From Rhizobiaceae bacterium MnEN-MB40S (GTDB taxonomy: Bacteria > Pseudomonadota > Alphaproteobacteria > Rhizobiales > Rhizobiaceae), in the NCBI GenBank assembly GCA_024343425.1, contig BRLC01000024.1:1-49509 (forward strand): a stretch of 49,509 bases of DNA, read 5' to 3'. The position numbers were made by a program, and so were the translations under genes. Under the pieces are notes generated by a model that was not told the origin of the DNA, made no database searches, and worked only from the letters and a program-made list of their open reading frames with translations. This document shows positions 32,450 through 40,959 of this stretch, piece after piece. Within the stretch, counting starts at the first letter, position 1. Every line of letters begins with the position of its first letter.

Positions 32450-33237
32450 GGCAAAAACCCGCGGAGGGCCTTCAACACTTCGTCAGGCTTTTCTCCCGGG
32501 AGCATGTGGCCCGCGCCGGAGATCACAATCTCTCTCGCATCCGTCAGGGCCGCCGCCATCTTCCGTCCCTGCTTCAACGGCGTCATCTTGTCATTCTCCG
32601 CGAGGATGCAGAGGCACGGACACGTAACGGATCGCGCGGCGTCCTCTCCCCGGTCATAGCTGGCGCATGCAGACAAATCGGCGAACAGGGCGCCAGTTTC
32701 GTTGCTCGCCATCAAATGCCTGCCGAAATTCATCTGGTCGAGACCCGGCAGCGTCGCATCGTGAAAATGCCCTTCCCGGCCGTGTCCCCAATCCGTCATT
32801 GCGGCAATCGCCTTTTCCTCGCGGTTTTGCGCCATGTCGAGCAGAGCCGGATTGACCGGTATCGCGAGCGCTGTTGCAACCAGCGCCAAAGACGCGACCG
32901 TGTCCGGACGAAAGGATGCAAGCTCAAGTCCCACCAAGCCGCCCTGGGAATGGCCGGCGACATGAGCCCGCTTGACGCCAACCTGTTTCAACAGGTCCGC
33001 GCACCATTCAGCCATGTCGCGAATGGAAGTTAGGGCCTCCCCGCCGGACAGACCGTGCGCCGGCAGGTCGGGCGTCAACACCTGCCAGCCGCGATTGGCG
33101 AGAAACCGGCCCTGGAGCATCCATGTCAGATGGGTCTGCCCACTTCCGTGAAGGAGGAGCAAAACCGTTCCGTTCGGATCAAACTCTCGGCCACCGGTGC
33201 TGACAAAAACCGGGGCGCCATCGACATCGATCTTCAT
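32437..33237 (-). CDS. Alpha/beta-fold hydrolase
   Basis: The 266-residue protein has the full alpha/beta-hydrolase triad: S97 in AGHSQGGLVG, D216 in LAENDKMTP and H244 in GAGHMLPGEKP, with the oxyanion segment LLLHGSGQTHLTWML near 27-41. It hydrolyses an ester, thioester or related bond; no substrate can be read from the sequence. Its start overlaps the preceding PLP-enzyme gene by four bases (ATGA), so it is the last gene of the transporter operon. It may release a product for the PLP enzyme, which is speculation. Its 3' end overlaps the DeoR gene on the other strand. Confidence 0.85.
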   Translation of the reverse strand: MKIDVDGAPVFVSTGGREFDPNGTVLLLLHGSGQTHLTWMLQGRFLANRGWQVLTPDLPAHGLSGGEALTSIRDMAEWCADLLKQVGVKRAHVAGHSQGGLVGLELASFRPDTVASLALVATALAIPVNPALLDMAQNREEKAIAAMTDWGHGREGHFHDATLPGLDQMNFGRHLMASNETGALFADLSACASYDRGEDAARSVTCPCLCILAENDKMTPLKQGRKMAAALTDAREIVISGAGHMLPGEKPDEVLKALRGFLPHPA

Positions 33238-34538
33238 TTCGAGCCTCCGACGGATTTGCCGGCGATCTTCAATGCCCTGTCAAAATCCGCCGCGAGATCA
33301 TCGAAATCCTCGAGCCCGACGGAAATGCGGATCATGTCGTCCGTCAATCCGGCGTTCTCCATCGCCTGCGGCGTCAGATGCGAATGCGTCGTTGATCCCG
33401 GATGAATGACCAGCGTTTTGGCGTCTCCGACATTGGCGAGATGCGAAGCGAGTTCCACGGACTCGATGAAGGTTCGTCCCGCCTCGCGTCCGCCCTTGAC
33501 GCCGCAGGCGATGATCGATCCCGCTCCTTTCGGCATCAGACGCTTCGCCACGTCGTGATCGGGATGATCGTCCAGCGACGGATGTCGGACCCACCCGATC
33601 TGTTCATGCGCGGACAGGAACGCGAGCATTTTCTGCGTGTTCGACATGTGCCTCTCCATCCGGAGGCCGAGGGTTTCCAGCCCTTGAAGCAGATGGAAGG
33701 CATTGGTCGGCGACAGACACGGACCGACATTGTACATGCCCTCGGAGCGCACGCGCATTGTGAAGGCGAGCGGTCCGAATTCTTCCCACAGATTGACCTG
33801 CTGAAAGGCGTAATGCGGGCTCGTCAGGGTCGGGAAACGATCGCTTTGGCCCCAGTCGAAATTGCCGCCATCGATGATTGCGCCGCCCATGGCCACGCCG
33901 TGACCGCCAATCCATTTCGTCAGGGAATGGATGACAATATTGGCGCCATGATCGAGGGGTTTGAACAGCCACGGCGTATTGAAGGTCGCGTCGAGGACCA
34001 GGGGAACGCCGGCTTGCTCAGCGATGGCTGCGATCTTCGGAACATCCATGATGTCCAGACCCGGATTGCCGATCACCTCTCCAAAAATCATCTTGGTGTT
34101 CGGCCGGATCGCAGCGGCAAAGCCATCCGGTTCATTGGGTTTCACGAAGGTCGTCTCGATACCGTAGCGGCTCAGCGTGTGTTCGAAGAGGTTGATGTTC
34201 GCCCCGTACATTTGCGACGACGACACGATGTGATCGCCAGCCGAGCACAGGGCCAGAACCGTCAGGAACAGCGCTGACATGCCTGAGGCGACGGCGACGG
34301 CTGCGACGCCGCCTTCAAGCGCCGCGAGGCGTTGCTCAAGCACAGCCACCGTGGGGTTACTCAGGCGGGAGTAGATGTGTCCGCCGATTTCCATATTGAA
34401 GAGAGCGGCCGCATGTTCGCTGTCCTCGAAGACATAGGATGTGGTCTGGTGAATCGGCACGGCGCGCGAGCCATACCGTTTGTCCGGGCTCTGCCCGGCA
34501 TGCAATCCGAGCGTATCGAACTTGTAGTCGCCGGCCAT
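33234..34538 (-). CDS. O-acetylhomoserine sulfhydrylase-like PLP enzyme (Cys/Met metabolism family)
   Basis: The 434-residue length and motifs match MetY-type enzymes: YSRLSNPTVAVLEQRLAALEGG at 56-77 (in parts), D183 in VLDATFNTP, which contacts the pyridine nitrogen, and K208 in VIHSLTKWIGGHG, the Schiff-base lysine. The C-terminal THSHLTPQAMENAGL is also typical. The standard reaction replaces the acetyl group of O-acetylhomoserine with sulfide or methanethiol to give homocysteine or methionine. It lies in an ABC-importer operon 39 bases after the second permease, so it may use a thiol or sulfur compound that the importer brings in. That link is inference. Confidence 0.85.
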   Translation of the reverse strand: MAGDYKFDTLGLHAGQSPDKRYGSRAVPIHQTTSYVFEDSEHAAALFNMEIGGHIYSRLSNPTVAVLEQRLAALEGGVAAVAVASGMSALFLTVLALCSAGDHIVSSSQMYGANINLFEHTLSRYGIETTFVKPNEPDGFAAAIRPNTKMIFGEVIGNPGLDIMDVPKIAAIAEQAGVPLVLDATFNTPWLFKPLDHGANIVIHSLTKWIGGHGVAMGGAIIDGGNFDWGQSDRFPTLTSPHYAFQQVNLWEEFGPLAFTMRVRSEGMYNVGPCLSPTNAFHLLQGLETLGLRMERHMSNTQKMLAFLSAHEQIGWVRHPSLDDHPDHDVAKRLMPKGAGSIIACGVKGGREAGRTFIESVELASHLANVGDAKTLVIHPGSTTHSHLTPQAMENAGLTDDMIRISVGLEDFDDLAADFDRALKIAGKSVGGSK

Positions 34539-34577
34539 GCGCCTTCCTCCCGAAAAATCGCTCTCCCTTAACAGGAA

Positions 34578-35429
34578 CTATCGTCCAAGGCCACCGACGA
34601 AAAGCTCCTCCCTGACAAGCCTTTCCGACAGCGCAAAGAGCACTATGCCGGGAAGAGACGCGACGAGCGCGATGCCTGCCGCCGAAGCGTCGAGACTGCC
34701 TCCGGAGATTTTTGAGAAAAGAAGCGTCGGCAGCGTCACGATCCGCCCCTGCCCGAGAAAGAAGGTCAGCAGGAAGACATTGGATGACACGAGGAATGTG
34801 AAAAGAGCGCCCGCCACGACGCCAGGCATGAGCATTGGCAGCGTTACGCGCAGCAGGATCCGCACTCGACCGGCTCCGAGAATGGCGGCCTGTTCCTCGT
34901 AGTCTGGCGCAAGCCCCAGATAGACGGATGTCAGCATGCGCACCATGTAGGGAATGGTCGGAATGAGATGAGCGATGATGACGCCTGTGTAGCTACCCGC
35001 CAAGCCGAGACGGATATAGATCATCAGCAACGCCATGCCGATGACGGCTTCCGGCACGATCAACGGCATCGACAGCAGGAATTCGAAAGCCCGTTTGCCC
35101 CTGAAACGATCCCGTGCAAGAGCCCGCGCAGCCGGAAGGCAGATCAGAAGACACAGAAGCGTCGCCGCGAAGCCGATGAACAGGGTGTTGATCGTCGCGA
35201 CCCCGACTTGCGAGTAAGGAGAAAGGACGTAGTCCCAGGCGAGCGGAACCGGTGAATACGTTCTGCGCTCCAGCCACCAGGTTGAAGGCAGCAGATCCGG
35301 CCACGCCCAGCGAAACGCAAAGCTCTGGATGACAAGCGGCAGGAACGGGCCGAGGACGAAGGCCACGACGGCCACAATGTAAAAGCGCTGGAATACCGAC
35401 AGCCTCATTTGTTTGGACGGCGACTGCAT
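34578..35429 (-). CDS. ABC transporter permease, YnjC/PotC-like (second permease)
   Basis: The 283-residue protein is a BPD_transp_1 permease with about six membrane segments. The EAA loop at EEQAAILGAGRVRILLRVTL contacts the ATPase. It belongs to the iron/spermidine/YnjC branch. It pairs with the next permease, six bases upstream in the operon, to form the heterodimeric channel. In the well-known YnjBCD arrangement the permease is a single fused double-length protein, while here the two halves are separate genes. Confidence 0.85.
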   Translation of the reverse strand: MQSPSKQMRLSVFQRFYIVAVVAFVLGPFLPLVIQSFAFRWAWPDLLPSTWWLERRTYSPVPLAWDYVLSPYSQVGVATINTLFIGFAATLLCLLICLPAARALARDRFRGKRAFEFLLSMPLIVPEAVIGMALLMIYIRLGLAGSYTGVIIAHLIPTIPYMVRMLTSVYLGLAPDYEEQAAILGAGRVRILLRVTLPMLMPGVVAGALFTFLVSSNVFLLTFFLGQGRIVTLPTLLFSKISGGSLDASAAGIALVASLPGIVLFALSERLVREELFVGGLGR

Positions 35430-35434
35430 TTTCG

Positions 35435-36319
35435 TCAGTCCCTGCCGATGCGTCGCTCGAAGCGGCGATAGGACCAGAGATAGGCCAGCAGGATGCAGCC
35501 TGACAGCAAACCGATCGAAACAACCGCCGCCATGCCCTGCAGTTGCAGGGCGTAATCGGCGTCATTGAAATAGCGCCAGGCAATTACCGGAAGCGTGTCG
35601 GGATAACCGCCGCCGAGAATGAAAGGCGCTTCGAAGGCGCCGATGTTGAAGGCAAAACAGATCAGCACTGCGGTGACGACGCCCGGCGCAATCTGCGGCA
35701 GCGTCACCCGGAAGAAGATTGTCAGCGGTCCGGCGCCCAGAAGCGACGCGGCTTCCTGTGTCCGCCGACCGATCCCCACAAGCACCGCCGCGATCGCCAA
35801 CGTCATGAAGGGAAGCTGTTTCCAGACGTAGACAGCGATCACGCCCCAACCGTAATGCGTCTTGAGGATGGACGGAAACCCGGATGGATCATCGATCAAG
35901 CCGGCAAAGGCGGCGAGCCTCGACAACATCCCGCCATTTCCGAGCATGAGGATGGCGAGAGCGATGCCAACGGCGTAAGGGATCACCAGCGGAAGCTTGT
36001 AGACGAATTTTACGAAGCGGCGCCCCGTGAAGCTCTTCAGCAAAGCAAGGCTGAGGATGAGTGCGAGGACGAGCGCCAAGACGGTCGAGGCGACGGCATA
36101 ATAGAGCGTGAACCCAAGCGAAATCCAGAAAGCCTCGCCGCTCCACAGCCGAGCGAAGTATGAAAAATCCGGAAAAGTGTTGATCCCGAACCAGGGCGCG
36201 AAGCCAAGGCTCTGCAGTATAGCCAGAACGACCGCGCCGCCGAACAGGCCTCCAAGCACCAGAGCAACTGGCGCCAGTTCGAGAATGACGATCAGCCGCG
36301 ACCGATCGCCCCGCATCAT
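35435..36319 (-). CDS. ABC transporter permease, YnjC/PotB-like (first permease)
   Basis: The 294-residue protein begins MMRGDRSRLIVILELAPV and is predicted to have about six membrane segments. Its EAA loop is at QEAASLLGAGPLTIFFRVTL. It corresponds to the N-terminal half of fused YnjC-type permeases. Its start overlaps the binding-protein stop by four bases (ATGA), so the two are coupled. Confidence 0.85.
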   Translation of the reverse strand: MMRGDRSRLIVILELAPVALVLGGLFGGAVVLAILQSLGFAPWFGINTFPDFSYFARLWSGEAFWISLGFTLYYAVASTVLALVLALILSLALLKSFTGRRFVKFVYKLPLVIPYAVGIALAILMLGNGGMLSRLAAFAGLIDDPSGFPSILKTHYGWGVIAVYVWKQLPFMTLAIAAVLVGIGRRTQEAASLLGAGPLTIFFRVTLPQIAPGVVTAVLICFAFNIGAFEAPFILGGGYPDTLPVIAWRYFNDADYALQLQGMAAVVSIGLLSGCILLAYLWSYRRFERRIGRD

Positions 36320-37680
36320 TCCGGCGCGGATTTGCCGACAGCGTCCGCCACAATATCAGCGATCGGCTTGTCGGATCCGCGTTCGATATATTCGAGCCAT
36401 GTCGCCTCGATGATGTCGACAAGGCTGGCGTTCGTGTCGGCGACGGCGTTGGCGTCGAGGTCCTCGCTTGTGACGCCGTAGTGGCTTGGCGCAGCGATCT
36501 TGACGAGTTCACGGTCGTTGGCGGACAGCTGCATGGGGTCTATTCCAACCGGATAGCCGACCGTCTTCAGCTTCGACGCCTGGGCGTCCACGGAGGACAT
36601 GTAGTCGGCGAAAACAAGCGCGCTGGCGGGGTTCGGGCTGTTCAAAGGAATCGCCAGGTAGTTCTTGTTCTTGATCATAAGTTTTTCCGGAAAGATGAAC
36701 TCCTGGGCGGCTTCCGGATAGCGGCCGGTAATGAGTCCGCTATTGACCGCATAGATCCCGAACTTGCAGTTAAAATAGACTTCCGCGTTGAGGAACATGC
36801 TGTCGAGAGCAGCGGTGTCTTCGGGATAACGCGGCTTGCCGCCGTCAGCCGTCGCCAACAGCGGTTCGATCGATTTCAGATAATCCAGTCCAGGAGCGAT
36901 CAGACGCGCAAGCTCTTCAGCGCCAAGTTCATCGACCGATTTCTGGAACGGCTCCGCGCCGTTTCCATCGGGATTGTGCGCATAAATTGCTTCCTGCACG
37001 AAGGTGTTGCCGACATAGTGGGGCGGCTTCACGTAGGTAAACTTGCCGGGATTGTCCTCCAGATAGGCCTTGAGATCGGCGAATGTCGATGGCGCATCCG
37101 CCGCCTGAACGTACTGACCATTCACGGCGCACACATATTGTTCGCCTGACCACGGCACCTCCCTTCCCTTCGTCTCCGTTCCGAAATCGCGGAGATTGGG
37201 GCTTGAGAGCGGGCTCGCGGGATCCCAAACGAAATTCTTCGAGTTGGGCAGCCTCTCGGCAAAACTTCCCCACAAAGCGTCCTGCTGGGAGAGCGTGAAA
37301 AAATTCTCGCCATTCAACCAGATCACGTCGACGCTGCCCTCGCCCTCCGCCTTGCCTGCGGCGAGCTCGGTCACCACAAGATCCACCGCGTCCTTGGTCG
37401 CGGCGATGCGCACGGGATTGAGCTTCACGCCGCGTTCGGCCATGGCTGGCCGCACCACGCTGTCGATCCATACGTTGAGTGTGTCGTCACCGCCCCAATA
37501 ATAGAAGTTCAGTTCCTTCTCGCCTTTGGCCCGGGCCTCGACCTTGTCCCATGCGATTGCGCCCGCCAGAAAATCCTGACGGAAGGATGCGGCCGGATCC
37601 GCCGCGCGCGAAACCGGCGTCGCTCCTGCAAGACCAATGGACGCGGCAAGAAGCGCGGCAACCGCGCGGGACTTTGTCAT
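36316..37680 (-). CDS. ABC transporter substrate-binding protein, YnjB-like
   Basis: The 454-residue protein has a Sec signal (MTKSRAVAALLAASIGLAGA, cleaved near SRA) and no lipobox cysteine. The mature part resembles the YnjB family, with NFYYWGGDDTLNVWIDSVV and DVIWLNGENFFTLSQQD near residues 60-130. YnjB-type systems have no established substrate; an association with thiamine-like or sulfur compounds is only suspected from other genomes. AGGAG lies about nine bases before the ATG at 37680. The ATPase gene directly upstream overlaps it by four bases (ATGA). Because a sulfhydrylase-like enzyme follows in the operon, a sulfur-containing substrate is a reasonable idea. Confidence 0.82.
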   Translation of the reverse strand: MTKSRAVAALLAASIGLAGATPVSRAADPAASFRQDFLAGAIAWDKVEARAKGEKELNFYYWGGDDTLNVWIDSVVRPAMAERGVKLNPVRIAATKDAVDLVVTELAAGKAEGEGSVDVIWLNGENFFTLSQQDALWGSFAERLPNSKNFVWDPASPLSSPNLRDFGTETKGREVPWSGEQYVCAVNGQYVQAADAPSTFADLKAYLEDNPGKFTYVKPPHYVGNTFVQEAIYAHNPDGNGAEPFQKSVDELGAEELARLIAPGLDYLKSIEPLLATADGGKPRYPEDTAALDSMFLNAEVYFNCKFGIYAVNSGLITGRYPEAAQEFIFPEKLMIKNKNYLAIPLNSPNPASALVFADYMSSVDAQASKLKTVGYPVGIDPMQLSANDRELVKIAAPSHYGVTSEDLDANAVADTNASLVDIIEATWLEYIERGSDKPIADIVADAVGKSAPE

Positions 37681-38774
37681 TCTATGTTCTCCTTTACAGG
37701 GCGGAACGCGCTCGCGCCGCCGCGTTCGGACGGAAACAGCCACAGATGCCGGGCTGGAACCGACAGGTGAAGCGCGGCGCCCGGCTCAAGCCGACGCGTC
37801 GAATGCTCCTCGACGGTAAATTGCATGTCTCCGGCCTCCACGACATAAGAAACCGTGGCGCCATGAAAATCCACTCGGTTGACGACAACCGGCAGCAGAT
37901 TGGACTGGGCCGGATGATCGGAAGGAAAAAGAGCGAGCGCCTCGTCCCGTATCATGGCGGTGACGCGTTTTCCGGGTTCGACAGCGATGTCCCTGGAAAG
38001 CTCGAGCTCACCCCACGGCATGACCAGTCGTCCTTCGGGACTGATGGTTCCGGCGAATATGTTGGTGGCCTTCAGGAAACGCGCCACTTCGGTATCCGCC
38101 GGCCTGTGATACACGGCGTCCGGCGTATCGAACTGTCGCAGTCTGCCCTCAAGCAGGATCGCCACGCGGTCGGCGATCTCCATGGCTTCGTCCTGGTCAT
38201 GCGTCACGAAAACGGTGGTGATGCGATAACGTTGCTGCAAGGTTCTGACGAACCGGCGCATATCGATACGCAAGGCCGTGTCGAGGCTGGCGAAAGGCTC
38301 ATCCATCAGGAGAATGCGCGGTTCGGTGACCAGTGTTCTGGCGATGGCGACCCGCTGCATCTGGCCGCCGGAAAGCTGAGCGGGAAACCGGTCGCGAAAC
38401 GAATCGAGCTGGACGATCTGGAGGATCTCGCGCACCCTCTTTTCGATATCCTCCCGCGCCAGTTTTCGCGCTTTTAGACCGAATGCGATGTTGTCCGCCA
38501 CGCTCATATGCGGAAACAGGGCGTAGTGTTGCGATACCATGCCGACGCCGCGCTTCCTTACGGCGACGTCCGCCATGTCGCGGCCATCGAAGCTTATGGT
38601 TCCGGAACCCGGGGCATCGAGCCCGGCGATAAGCCTGAGCAACGTCGTTTTACCACAACCGGAGGGGCCGAGCAGGGCAACCAGTTCACCGGATCCGATG
38701 TCCAGATCAATGTGATCCAGCGCCGTGAAACCGCCGAAACGCTTGCTGACGGCTTCCAGTCCGAGAGCGCTCAC
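37677..38774 (-). CDS. ABC transporter ATP-binding protein, PotA/YnjD-like
   Basis: The 365-residue protein has Walker A GPSGCGKTT, the signature LSGGQMQRVAIARTL, Walker B ILLMDEPFASLDTAL and the H-loop FVTHDQDEAM, all intact. The C-terminal 120 residues form a TOBE-type regulatory domain, as in PotA and UgpC. No ATG exists near the start; the GTG at 38774 fits the family's N-terminus better than the TTG at 38804. It is the first gene of an operon that continues with the binding protein, permeases, PLP enzyme and hydrolase. About 210 bases of AT-richer sequence upstream should hold the promoter. Confidence 0.87.
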   Translation of the reverse strand: MSALGLEAVSKRFGGFTALDHIDLDIGSGELVALLGPSGCGKTTLLRLIAGLDAPGSGTISFDGRDMADVAVRKRGVGMVSQHYALFPHMSVADNIAFGLKARKLAREDIEKRVREILQIVQLDSFRDRFPAQLSGGQMQRVAIARTLVTEPRILLMDEPFASLDTALRIDMRRFVRTLQQRYRITTVFVTHDQDEAMEIADRVAILLEGRLRQFDTPDAVYHRPADTEVARFLKATNIFAGTISPEGRLVMPWGELELSRDIAVEPGKRVTAMIRDEALALFPSDHPAQSNLLPVVVNRVDFHGATVSYVVEAGDMQFTVEEHSTRRLEPGAALHLSVPARHLWLFPSERGGASAFRPVKENIE

Positions 38775-38984
38775 GATGCAGTCCCGACGACGGCGCAAGG
38801 CCAATTTTGAGGCAACCTTTTTCCAGTCACTGCCGTGTCTAACTGTCTCAAAAACCTGCGCTCCGGAATTCTCGGGTTCGGCGGAAATACTGCTGCTATT
38901 ACCGCCAAACTGTCCGTTTCACGGCTATATTATTGATTCTGTCGCGTAAAACCACTCACATTGCGCGCTCGAATTCGTGAGCGG

Positions 38985-39902
38985 CTATCGGCCACGGATG
39001 CGTGGATCAAGGGCGTCACGGAAACCGTCGCCGATATAATTGACGCTGAGCACCGTGAGCGAAATGGCGAGTCCGGGCCAGATCACGCGTTCGGGATATT
39101 GTTGCAGATAATCGGTCGCGTCGTAGAGAAGCCGGCCCCAGGTCGGGAAGTCCGAGGGAAATCCGAGCCCCAGGAAGGAAAGCGCGGATTCGGTAATGAT
39201 CGCGTTTGCGATGCCAAGCGTCGCGGAAACAGTGATGGGCGAAAGCACGTTCGGAAGGATGTGGCGCAGGATCATGCGGAACGGCGATGTGCCGATCGAT
39301 TTCGACGCGATCACGAACTCGCGTTCCTTCAATGCAAGCACGTCCCCGCGCACGATGCGCGCGGTCTGCATCCATGATGTAATGCCGATCACGAAGACGA
39401 TCAGGAAGAATATCCCCGTCTCCGGGCCAAAGGCCGCTCGCAGCGTATCCCTGAACAGCATGATGATGACCAGCAGCAGCGGCAGGAGCGGCAGCGCCAG
39501 GAACAAATCCGTCAAACGCATGAGCGGGCCGTCCAGCATGTGAAAATAGCCCGAAAGCACCCCGATCAAGGCCCCGACCACCAACGCCAGGAGCATGGCG
39601 GAAATCCCGACGGCGAGCGACACCTGCCCGCCAGCGAGCAACCGGGCGAGCGTATCGCGACCGAGCTGATCGGTGCCCATCGGGTGGCTCCAGCTCGGAC
39701 CCTGGCTGCGTACGCGAATGTCGATATACTGAGGATCTATCGACCAGAGATAGGGCCCGACGAAGACTGCAAGCATAATGAAGATGAAAAACGCCATTCC
39801 CAACATGGCGCCGCGATGGCGGCGAAACTGATCCCAGACATCGAGCCACTGGGAACGCGGCTCTGTCGTGTCCACGAGGGTCGAATGGACGGCCTCAGTC
39901 AT
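38985..39902 (-). CDS. Dipeptide/oligopeptide-type ABC permease, DppC-like
   Basis: The 305-residue permease has the N-terminal extension typical of the DppC/OppC group (LDVWDQFRRHRGAMLGMAFF) followed by the marker HPMGTDQLGRDTLARLLAGG. The BPD_transp_1 core has an EAA-like loop near SKSIGTSPFRMILRHILPN. Its start is taken at the ATG at 39902, overlapping the DppB-like gene by eight bases, over an in-frame start 36 bases earlier. It is the last gene of the set; no ATPase gene follows. A weak stem at 38966-38983 lies just past the stop. Confidence 0.86.
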   Translation of the reverse strand: MTEAVHSTLVDTTEPRSQWLDVWDQFRRHRGAMLGMAFFIFIMLAVFVGPYLWSIDPQYIDIRVRSQGPSWSHPMGTDQLGRDTLARLLAGGQVSLAVGISAMLLALVVGALIGVLSGYFHMLDGPLMRLTDLFLALPLLPLLLVIIMLFRDTLRAAFGPETGIFFLIVFVIGITSWMQTARIVRGDVLALKEREFVIASKSIGTSPFRMILRHILPNVLSPITVSATLGIANAIITESALSFLGLGFPSDFPTWGRLLYDATDYLQQYPERVIWPGLAISLTVLSVNYIGDGFRDALDPRIRGR

Positions 39903-40899
39903 AACGAATCCTTGGATCGAGAAGTCCGTAGAGCACATCGGCTATCAGATTGAAGAAGACGATGAGCGCCGCGAAGATGAAGGTCAGGGTCTGGACCGTC
40001 GGCACGTCACCGCCCTGAATGGCGATGATGAGCAACTGTCCGAGGCCGTTCACCTTGAAGATCTGCTCGGTGATGATGGCGCCGCCAAAGATCTGCGGCA
40101 CGCCGAGAGCGATGACGGTCACCACCGGGATCAGCGAGTTCCGCAGGACATGGATCAGCACCACGCTACGCTCGCGCACGCCCTTGGCGCGCGCCGTGCG
40201 AACATAATCCTGATTGAGGTTGTCGAGCGCGGAGGCCCGCATGAAACGGCTGATCTGCGCAGCGTTGTAAAGGGCGAGCACACAGACCGGCATGATCATC
40301 TGCCGGACCTGGAACAGGAAACTGTCCCAGTCCGTCACCTTGTGCGTCGTGTCGTATATCGACGGAAACCAGCCGAGCCAGACGGAAAAGACAACAATCG
40401 CCAGAACGCCGGTGAAGAATGTCGGCACCGAAAACCCGATCATCGAAACGAGGGTTCCGATCTGGTCGAACCAGCTGTACTGGCGGTAGGCGGAATAGAT
40501 GCCGATCGGCAGAGCGATCAGCACGCCGACAACGTAGGACATGCCGACAACCCACAAAGTCTGCGGTAGACGCTGCACGATCAGGTCCACGACCGGCGAG
40601 CGTGTCTGCCAGCTTAACACCCGAAGACGGTCGCCCTGTTCGAGACCCAGCCAGCTTTCGATGACGTTCAGCGGCTCGTTGATGAAGAACTGCTTCAACC
40701 ACAGCAGAAACCGGATATGGACCGGCTCGTTGAAGCCCAGAGACTCACGAATCTGTTCGCGGACTTCCGGCGGAATGGTCAGAGGCAGATTTGCCGTGGG
40801 ATCGCTCGGAGCCAGATCCAGCAAAAGGAAGATGATAAGGCTGATGACCAGCAGGGTCGGGATTGCAAGGAGCAATCTTCTTATCGTGTAGTGAAACAT
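39895..40899 (-). CDS. Dipeptide/oligopeptide-type ABC permease, DppB-like
   Basis: The 334-residue protein starts MFHYTIRRLLLAIPTLLV, a standard DppB/OppB N-terminus, and has the large periplasmic loop and six membrane segments of the group. The EAA-like loop lies at RTARAKGVRERSVVLIHVLRN (in parts). It partners the DppC-like protein. It lies 60 bases downstream of the binding-protein gene, separated by a strong stem-loop. The ribosome site is weak. Confidence 0.86.
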   Translation of the reverse strand: MFHYTIRRLLLAIPTLLVISLIIFLLLDLAPSDPTANLPLTIPPEVREQIRESLGFNEPVHIRFLLWLKQFFINEPLNVIESWLGLEQGDRLRVLSWQTRSPVVDLIVQRLPQTLWVVGMSYVVGVLIALPIGIYSAYRQYSWFDQIGTLVSMIGFSVPTFFTGVLAIVVFSVWLGWFPSIYDTTHKVTDWDSFLFQVRQMIMPVCVLALYNAAQISRFMRASALDNLNQDYVRTARAKGVRERSVVLIHVLRNSLIPVVTVIALGVPQIFGGAIITEQIFKVNGLGQLLIIAIQGGDVPTVQTLTFIFAALIVFFNLIADVLYGLLDPRIRYD

Positions 40900-40926
40900 T
40901 GCGTCGGCATCTCGCGCCTGCAGAAG

Positions 40927-40952
40927 GGCCGCCCCGGGTTTCCGGGACGGCC
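40927..40952. other. Strong stem-loop between binding-protein and permease genes
   Basis: GGCCG at 40927-40931 and CCCGG at 40933-40937 pair with CCGGG at 40942-40946 and CGGCC at 40948-40952, leaving one mismatch and a four-base loop. On the minus strand it follows the binding-protein stop and precedes the permease start, with no T-tract. Hairpins in this position commonly stabilise the upstream message so that more binding protein than permease is made. That role is inferred. Confidence 0.5.
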
Positions 40953-40959
40953 ATTTTGG

